64,000 bases of DNA from Alcanivorax sp. (GTDB lineage Bacteria; Pseudomonadota; Gammaproteobacteria; Pseudomonadales; Alcanivoracaceae): contig CP051239.1 of assembly GCA_017794945.1 (NCBI GenBank), forward strand, positions 62,001 to 126,000, written 5' to 3'. Made by a program: the position numbers and the translations under genes. The notes under the pieces are model-generated. The model had not been told where the DNA came from, did no database searches, and was given only the letters and a program-made list of their open reading frames with translations. Below, in pieces: positions 59,360 to 64,000 of this stretch (positions are counted from its first letter, which is position 1; each line of letters begins with the position of its first letter).

Positions 59360-61189
59360 ATGAGCAGCGCCGACGTCATTACGTTGCCCAAGCTTCTGTC
59401 CAAGGTTCCCGAGATCTTCGGTAATCTGCCCGGTTTGATCAAAGGCTCCAAGATGAGCAAGATCACCGACACCACCACGCCGCTGGGCCTGGGCGTGGCC
59501 TTCGAGAAAGCCACCGACAGCAATCCCAACGGCGTCGCCATCCTCTATGAGGACCGGGAGCTTACCTACAAGCAGTTCAACGCCTGGGCCAACCGCATCG
59601 CCGACTACCTGGCCTCCATCGGCCTGAAGAAAGGCGACACCGTGGCCGTGGACGTGGAAAACCGTCCCGAGCTGCTGGCCACCGTGCTGGGCTGCGCCAA
59701 ACTGGGTGTCTGTTCCGCACTGATCAACACCTCCCAGAAAGGGAAAGTGCTGACCCACAGCTTCAACCTGGTGAAGCCCAAGGCGGCGATCGTCGGCCAG
59801 GAGCTGGTGGAAGTGATCCAGGAGGTGCGCGACGACCTGGACCTGAAGCAGAACTTCTTCTACTTCGCCGACCAGGACACCCTGGCCGACCCGGGCACCG
59901 CCCCGGAAGGCTTCACCAACCTGGCCACCGAGATCAAGGATTGCTCCAGCGAGAATCCGGCCAGCACCCACCAGACCTTCCTGCGCGACCCGCTGTTCTA
60001 CATCTACACCTCCGGCACCACCGGGCTGCCCAAGGCGGTGGTGTTCAACCACGGCCGCTGGGAAAAAGCCTACGGCGCCTTCGGCTATTCCGCCGTGCGC
60101 CTGGGCAAGGACGACCGCCTGTACAGCACCCTGCCCTTCTACCACGCCACCGGCATGGTGATCTGCTGGGCCTCCGTGATCGCCCCCGCCGGCGGTCTGG
60201 CGATCGCGCGGAAGTTCTCCGCCAGCCGCTTCTGGGACGACATCCGGAAGCACAACTGCACCGCCTTCGGTTACGTCGGCGAGCTGTGCCGCTACCTGCA
60301 CGAGCAGCCCGAGAAGCCGGACGACGGCGACAACCCGGTGCACACCATCGTCGGCAACGGCCTGCGTCCCAGCATCTGGAAAGAGTTCAAGAACCGCTTC
60401 GGCATTGAGCGCGTGGTGGAGCTGTACGCCTCCTCCGAGGGCAACGTGGCCTTCACCAACGTGTTCAACTTCGACAACACCGTGGGCTTCTCACCGGTCA
60501 GCTACGCCATCGTCAAGTACGACAAGGAAGCCGACGAGCCGGTACGCGACAGCAAGGGCTTCATGATCAAGGTGGGCAAGGGCGAATCCGGCCTGATGCT
60601 CGGCGAGATCACCGACAAGACCCCGTTCGACGGCTACACCGATAAGGACAAGACCGAGAAGGCGATCTTCCGCGACGTGTTCAAGAAGGGCGACGCCTGG
60701 TTCAACACCGGCGACATGATGCGCGACATCGGCTTCCGCCACGCCCAGTTCGTCGACCGCCTGGGCGACACCTTCCGCTGGAAGGGCGAGAACGTCTCCA
60801 CCACCGAGGTGGAACAGATTCTCGACGGCTTCGAGCAGATCGTGGAATCGGTGGTCTACGGCGTGGAAATCCCCGGCACCAACGGCCGCGCCGGCATGGC
60901 CGAGCTGCGTCTGGATCGCCCGCACGAGGAAGTGGACTGGCCCGCCCTGTGCGCCTACCTCAAGCGCGAGCTGCCGCCCTACGCCATCCCGGTGTTCCTG
61001 CGCATCACCGACCACGGCGTGGAGACCACCGGCACCTTCAAGCACCAGAAGAACAAGCTGAAGGAAGAGAAGTACGACCTGAACCAGCACAACGACCCGG
61101 TCTATGTGCTGCTGCCCGGCGAGAGCTGCTACCAGCGCCTCACGCCGGAGACCCAGGCCGACATCGACAACGGCAAGCACCGCTTCTAA
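59360..61189 (+). CDS. atuH: Long/very-long-chain acyl-CoA synthetase, AtuH-like
   Basis: A 609-residue AMP-forming ligase of the FATP/VLCS type. P-loop YIYTSGTTGLPKAVVFNH, gate residues SSEGNVAF, adenylation motif WFNTGDMMRDIG, hinge FVDRLGDTFRWKGENVSTTE, and C-terminal TGTFKHQKNKLKEEKYDL. It activates fatty or terpenoid acids as CoA thioesters. Pseudomonas atu clusters end in such a gene (AtuH). The 254-bp gap before it suggests its own promoter; AtuG is absent. A Rho-independent terminator follows. Confidence 0.86.
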   Translation: MSSADVITLPKLLSKVPEIFGNLPGLIKGSKMSKITDTTTPLGLGVAFEKATDSNPNGVAILYEDRELTYKQFNAWANRIADYLASIGLKKGDTVAVDVENRPELLATVLGCAKLGVCSALINTSQKGKVLTHSFNLVKPKAAIVGQELVEVIQEVRDDLDLKQNFFYFADQDTLADPGTAPEGFTNLATEIKDCSSENPASTHQTFLRDPLFYIYTSGTTGLPKAVVFNHGRWEKAYGAFGYSAVRLGKDDRLYSTLPFYHATGMVICWASVIAPAGGLAIARKFSASRFWDDIRKHNCTAFGYVGELCRYLHEQPEKPDDGDNPVHTIVGNGLRPSIWKEFKNRFGIERVVELYASSEGNVAFTNVFNFDNTVGFSPVSYAIVKYDKEADEPVRDSKGFMIKVGKGESGLMLGEITDKTPFDGYTDKDKTEKAIFRDVFKKGDAWFNTGDMMRDIGFRHAQFVDRLGDTFRWKGENVSTTEVEQILDGFEQIVESVVYGVEIPGTNGRAGMAELRLDRPHEEVDWPALCAYLKRELPPYAIPVFLRITDHGVETTGTFKHQKNKLKEEKYDLNQHNDPVYVLLPGESCYQRLTPETQADIDNGKHRF

Positions 61190-61210
61190 GCGCGCGCTCC
61201 GCCGCTCCCA

Positions 61211-61238
61211 AAAAACCCGGCTCCGGCCGGGTTTTTTT
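61211..61238 (+). terminator. Rho-independent terminator of atuH
   Basis: A 7-bp stem ACCCGGC/GCCGGGT with a 4-base loop, preceded by an A-run and followed by TTTTTT, 26 bp after the atuH stop. The A-run makes it potentially bidirectional. Confidence 0.92.
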
Positions 61239-61243
61239 ATGGC

Positions 61244-61300
61244 TGTAGGAGCGGGCCCCGCCCGCGAAAGGGAGCGCAGCGACCGGCAGGATCCCAGAGA
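61244..61300. repeat. GGAGCGGGCC-type repeat
   Basis: TGTAGGAGCGGGCCCCGCCC, then GCGAAAGGGAGCGCAGCGAC, then CCGGCAGGATCCCAGAGA: the same unit order as the half-element at 28.2-28.3 kb. Confidence 0.75.
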
Positions 61301-61338
61301 CTTGATTCTTCAGGTGTCCGGTGCTCCGTATCCGAGAC

Positions 61339-61470
61339 GCGGGGCAATGGTGGTGCCTTCCGGGATCGCTCAAGCCATCCCTGGCCGCTCTCATTTGGCC
61401 ATCCCTGGCCAAATAGGTCCCTCCAGGCACCACCATTGCCCCGCTCACTTTGCAGCGTCACCGCCACGGG
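61339..61470. repeat. Long hairpin repeat G with flank segment
   Basis: A perfect 19-bp stem (61339-61357 and 61426-61444; core GGCAATGGTGGTGCC) with a 68-base loop containing TTGGCCATCCCTGGCCAAAT. Flank GCAGCGTCACCGCCACGGG lies at 61452-61470. It is the reverse-orientation copy of repeat F at 42.0 kb. Confidence 0.9.
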
Positions 61471-61559
61471 CCAGATTGAGCGCATGACAACACCGCTCGG
61501 ACCGTTGTAGCAAGGTGAGGCGTCAGCGATAACCCGGAGCGGTGGAATCTCCCACTGGA

Positions 61560-61666
61560 GCGTGTCTGTGTTCTGCCCTTCCGGGACCCTGGAGAACAGG
61601 ACGTTCGACAGGGAGCCCCCAGGGACGGGTTCACGGCGTTCCCGGAAGGGCAGAACACAGACACGC
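61560..61666. repeat. Long hairpin repeat H
   Basis: A perfect 27-bp stem (61560-61586 and 61640-61666) with a 53-base loop. The stem and loop match repeat C (22.7 kb) almost base for base, with the mismatch of C here corrected. Confidence 0.92.
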
Positions 61667-61696
61667 GCCCCGGGCTGGAGAGAACAGACTCAGAAG

Positions 61697-62227
61697 TTAT
61701 GCACAAATCCTGTGGACAAGATTGTGAATAAACACTGGAAGACCAGAGCCAGGGCGGTGTTGCCGGGCCGTCCCCCGGAATGCGGTGAAATTAACCAGTC
61801 ACAACCCAGCCGGGACGGACACGGGAAACGGAGTTTTCCCCAGGCCGGGTTGTCCACAAATACTGTGGATAAACCTGTTGAAAAAGCGCGGACAAGTCGG
61901 CCAAGCGGCAGCAATCCGGCCCCTCTGGCTATTTGACGTTTTTTTAACCAAAATATGAAAACCGTTATTAAACAATGACTTATATGTTATATCCAGGTGA
62001 AGACGGCGCATCTGGAAGGATTTGTTACCTTCTTTCCCACTTGTTACCGGCCTGTGCACAGTTTCGGTCCACGGTAAACCTGTCAATAGTGAAAATGCGT
62101 CATTGGAAGGCAGAACGGGCTGCCCGATTTTCGGGCGCGGGGGCGCCGTCTCGCGGCCCCGGTTCGGGGCCGCGACGGGCCGGCTTTGTCCGGTTTTATC
62201 CAGGCTTGTGGATAACCGTGTGAATAA
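61697..62227. other. Cluster of DnaA boxes around an AT-rich core (origin-like)
   Basis: Five perfect TTATNCACA boxes: 61697-61705 (+, TTATGCACA), 61723-61731 (-, TTATTCACA), 61864-61872 (-, TTATCCACA), 62207-62215 (-, TTATCCACA), 62219-62227 (-, TTATTCACA). Two TTGTCCACA boxes: 61711-61719 (-) and 61850-61858 (+). Between the groups lies an AT-rich block (about 61930-61993) and two direct TTGTTACC repeats (62022-62029, 62041-62048). This matches the architecture of a replication origin or DnaA-titration site. No dnaA, rpmH, mnmG or parAB is in the window. Confidence 0.7.
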
Positions 62228-62249
62228 ACTGGTGGGAAACAGTGAACAA

Positions 62250-62266
62250 GGGCCGCTTAGCGGCCC
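62250..62266 (-). repeat. Hairpin enclosing the phasin stop codon
   Basis: A 7-bp stem GGGCCGC/GCGGCCC with the TTA (stop codon of the minus-strand gene) as its loop. It is likely part of the transcript end, though the U-run is weak. Confidence 0.6.
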
Positions 62267-62742
62267 GTCGGCGGGTTCTGGTCGTCTTTGTCGATATGGT
62301 CCAGGGCATCGGTGAGTTCCTGGACGCGCTGTCGCAGGGCATCCACTTCACGCTTATTGGGAATGCCCAACCGGGACAATGCCTTGCCGAGCCGGTCGTC
62401 GAACGCCTTTTCCATGCGGTCCATGGTTTCGCCGGTATGGTGGCGCACCCGCTCCTTCAGTTCACCGACACGCGGGGCTTTGTCCTTGGCGCGGCGTTCC
62501 ACCTCGCGGCCGGCTTCCACCAGGGCATCGAAAAAGCCGCTGCCCTCTTCCTCGGCGCGGGCGAAGGCGCCCAGCCCGGCCAGCCAGATCTGATGGGTGT
62601 ACTTGCGCAAATCGCGGGACGCGCCACTGAGCGCACGCAGCGGGTGGCCGCGCTCATCCATGGGCGTTCCGGATTCGTTCTCGGGGACGGCGTCGCCGTC
62701 GATTCGCGGGTCCTGATCGGACGGTTTGCTGTGGTCGGCCAT
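62257..62742 (-). CDS. Phasin-family protein (PhaI/PhaF-like)
   Basis: A 161-residue protein with the phasin core RKYTHQIWLAGLGAFARAEE, EEGSGFFDALVEAGREVE, followed by a charged coiled-coil region (REVDALRQRVQELTDALDHI). Such proteins coat polyhydroxyalkanoate granules or act as related chaperone-like factors. The N-terminal 35 residues are acidic and probably disordered. No PHA synthase is present in the window, so granule association is inferred from family only. Confidence 0.86.
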   Translation of the reverse strand: MADHSKPSDQDPRIDGDAVPENESGTPMDERGHPLRALSGASRDLRKYTHQIWLAGLGAFARAEEEGSGFFDALVEAGREVERRAKDKAPRVGELKERVRHHTGETMDRMEKAFDDRLGKALSRLGIPNKREVDALRQRVQELTDALDHIDKDDQNPPTGR

Positions 62743-62838
62743 GATCCTCTACTCCATCAACGCCAAGGGAGTATAGGTCAAAAATGACAGGCGAAACCAA
62801 TTGATTGTCGAACAAGGGAGGCGCCGCCCGGCCGGCGG

Positions 62839-63129
62839 CTAGCGGTCGATGTCGTCGTCCGGGTCGCGGCCGCGGCGGCCGCCCACGAAGCGCGCCAGGT
62901 CGCGGGCGCGGTCACGGATCACCTCGCGGGATTTGCCGGTCAGCACCCCCACGAAGCGCTGCGTGAGCCGGTCGGCGCCCGCCTCGAAACGCTCATCGAT
63001 GTGGCGCTCCAGCCGCGGACCCAGCCAGACTTTCACCAGCACGCCGATCACCGCCAGGGTGATCAGGGACGACACCAGGGCGCAGCCCACCAGCAGCAGG
63101 ACCAGATCGGAAGTGGCCAGGGAATCCAT
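62839..63129 (-). CDS. Small single-helix membrane protein
   Basis: A 96-residue protein with one N-terminal helix (LVLLLVGCALVSSLITLAVI), then a charged cytoplasmic tail (RLERHIDERFEAGADRLTQR, EVIRDRARDLARFVGG) ending in an acidic run DPDDDIDR. Family not recognised. It begins three bases after the DUF445 stop on the same strand, so the two membrane proteins may work together. Confidence 0.7.
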   Translation of the reverse strand: MDSLATSDLVLLLVGCALVSSLITLAVIGVLVKVWLGPRLERHIDERFEAGADRLTQRFVGVLTGKSREVIRDRARDLARFVGGRRGRDPDDDIDR

Positions 63130-63132
63130 CGG

Positions 63133-64000
63133 TTAAAGCCCGAACACGAAGATCAGCTGGGCCAGGCCGGCCATGGCGCCCAGGAAGCCGCCCACCAGGA
63201 TCAGAATCCACTCGTCTTCCTGGAACGCCGGCCGCAGCAGGTCCTGGAAATCCTCGGAGCTGAGCGCCTGCATGCGTTCGCGCATCAGCCGCTCGATAAT
63301 GCTGCTGCGCTCGCGGTTGAAGTTGTCGTCCTCGAACGGCTCCACCGCCAGGTCCACGGCCTTCTCTTCCACCGCCCGTTTCAGGTCGGCGTAGCCGCCC
63401 GGGCCCACGGTGAGCTGGGCGGCGGTGCGCACCATGCCGCCGTTGAGCAGCGGCTTGAGATGGCGCTTGATCAACGCCTTGGTGCGGTCGCCGCGCGGGC
63501 CGTTGATCACCTGATGCATGATGTTGCGCAGCGTCACCAGCTCTTCGGTGGTCAGTCGCGCGAACGATTCCGCCACGTCCTTTTGCCGTTTCAGGAACAG
63601 GCCCTGCAGGCGGAAGGGCCCCACCCGCACCGGGTTGAGGGGGCGGAAGATCACATTCAGCGCCAGCCAGTTGGTGGCGATGCCGACGATAAAGCCGAAC
63701 AGCGGCAACACCCAGTTGCTGGGCACGAAGATGAAAATCGGTACCTGGATCAAACCGAACAGGAAACCGAAATAGAAACCGGAATTGGTGACGAAGCGGA
63801 ACTCCGGCTCACCCACTTCCTGGAACAGCTGCACCATGAGCGCCTTGTCCGAGCGCATGCGCTCGACAATCATGTGCTTCATGTCCACCAGGTTTTCCAG
63901 GTTGTGGCTGATATCGTCGACCACGTTATCCATCACCGCCGGGATCGCCCGCCGGGCGCGGGTGTAGACCCGCCGGCGCACCGCGAGGGGCAGGTTCTCC
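63133..64000 (-). CDS. DUF445 membrane protein, cut at window edge
   Basis: At least 289 residues of a DUF445 protein; the frame stays open to the window end and the start lies beyond it. Visible: LVDMKHMIVERMRSDKALMV, membrane segments NSGFYFGFLFGLIQVPIFIF and VLPLFGFIVGIATNWLALNV, FRPLNPVRVGPFRLQG, and a C-terminal helix ILILVGGFLGAMAGLAQLIF. Function of the family is unknown. Confidence 0.88.
   Translation of the reverse strand, partial: ENLPLAVRRRVYTRARRAIPAVMDNVVDDISHNLENLVDMKHMIVERMRSDKALMVQLFQEVGEPEFRFVTNSGFYFGFLFGLIQVPIFIFVPSNWVLPLFGFIVGIATNWLALNVIFRPLNPVRVGPFRLQGLFLKRQKDVAESFARLTTEELVTLRNIMHQVINGPRGDRTKALIKRHLKPLLNGGMVRTAAQLTVGPGGYADLKRAVEEKAVDLAVEPFEDDNFNRERSSIIERLMRERMQALSSEDFQDLLRPAFQEDEWILILVGGFLGAMAGLAQLIFVFGL

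Larger units (their letters stand above)
61190..62256. other. Large gene-free island
   Basis: Over 1 kb without a credible gene, between convergent atuH and the phasin gene. In order: terminator (61211-61238), GGGAGCGGGCC repeat, hairpin G, flank segment, hairpin H, then a stretch with seven DnaA-box matches and an AT-rich core (61697-62227), with further small hairpins at 62122-62136 and 62151-62175. Confidence 0.75.

Noticed and set aside
61339..61666. Hairpins G/H considered as integron attC sites or a CRISPR-like array
   Set aside because: Stems are too long and perfect for attC, there is no integrase or cassette layout, and there is no regular repeat-spacer spacing.
61140..61936. Several 60-130-codon frames across the 61.2-61.9 kb island
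   Set aside because: They are translations of hairpin repeats and DnaA-box sequence in both directions.
61930..62050. A dif (XerCD) site in the AT-rich block
   Set aside because: No match to the conserved gammaproteobacterial dif core was seen.

Overview
The window is GC-rich (mid-60s percent by eye) and densely coded. It looks like a chromosome segment of a Pseudomonas-related marine gammaproteobacterium, most likely of the Alcanivorax/Alloalcanivorax group. This is inferred from three things: a full Na+-NQR operon with apbE and nqrM; a housekeeping order resembling the Pseudomonas block nqr-gap-mfd-nagZ-psrA-lexA-topA and rlmKL-rmf-pyrD-pepN-nadK; and an acyclic-terpene (atu) catabolic cluster. 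No rRNA operon, prophage, complete insertion sequence or CRISPR array was seen.

Layout. 1-4.7 kb: a cut-off gene, a sulfotransferase, a glycerophosphodiesterase, a patatin lipase and a GNAT/C39-like fusion. 4.8-12.2 kb: the nqrABCDEF-apbE-nqrM operon (minus strand), the sodium-pumping NADH:quinone oxidoreductase plus its flavin-insertion and iron-maturation factors. 12.4-18.7 kb: gap, tesB and mfd. 18.8-22.3 kb: a secreted protein with two similar halves next to a lipoprotein that carries all the ligands of a copper radical oxidase. 22.8-30.6 kb: a flavoprotein, then a compact minus-strand run of methylthioinosine phosphorylase, hypoxanthine phosphoribosyltransferase, MscS, NagZ and an L,D-transpeptidase, followed by psrA with its own operator, a CNNM/CBS protein and a DUF6586 protein. 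30.7-37 kb: topA, a universal stress protein, a cyclic-nucleotide-binding protein, and lexA (with SOS box)-DUF1499-tatD. 37-49 kb: DUF6482, a glutaredoxin, rlmKL, rmf, pyrD, pepN, DUF1315, nadK, a double-cNMP/rhodanese protein and a coiled-coil protein, then tRNA-Asp and tRNA-Val. 49.5-61.2 kb: a divergent TetR repressor (atuR-like) with a palindromic operator, and the plus-strand operon atuA-B-C-D-E-F followed by an atuH-like acyl-CoA synthetase. 61.2-62.3 kb: a gene-free island with two long hairpins and a cluster of DnaA boxes around an AT-rich core. 62.3-64 kb: a phasin-like protein, a small membrane protein and a cut-off DUF445 protein.

The most unusual content is non-coding. (1) Seven DnaA-box matches lie within about 530 bp at 61.7-62.2 kb, an origin-like or DnaA-titrating locus with no replication gene nearby. 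(2) Eight long perfect or near-perfect hairpins have related loops but several different stem sequences, so the stems appear to have been exchanged while staying self-complementary. (3) A REP-like GTCGGGTTA...TAACCCGAC palindrome family occurs at seven loci, mostly as inverted pairs. (4) Several genes end inside or directly against such repeats, which supply their stop codons. The atu genes together with psrA, tesB, phasin and acyl-CoA synthetase point to a lipid- and terpenoid-using lifestyle.
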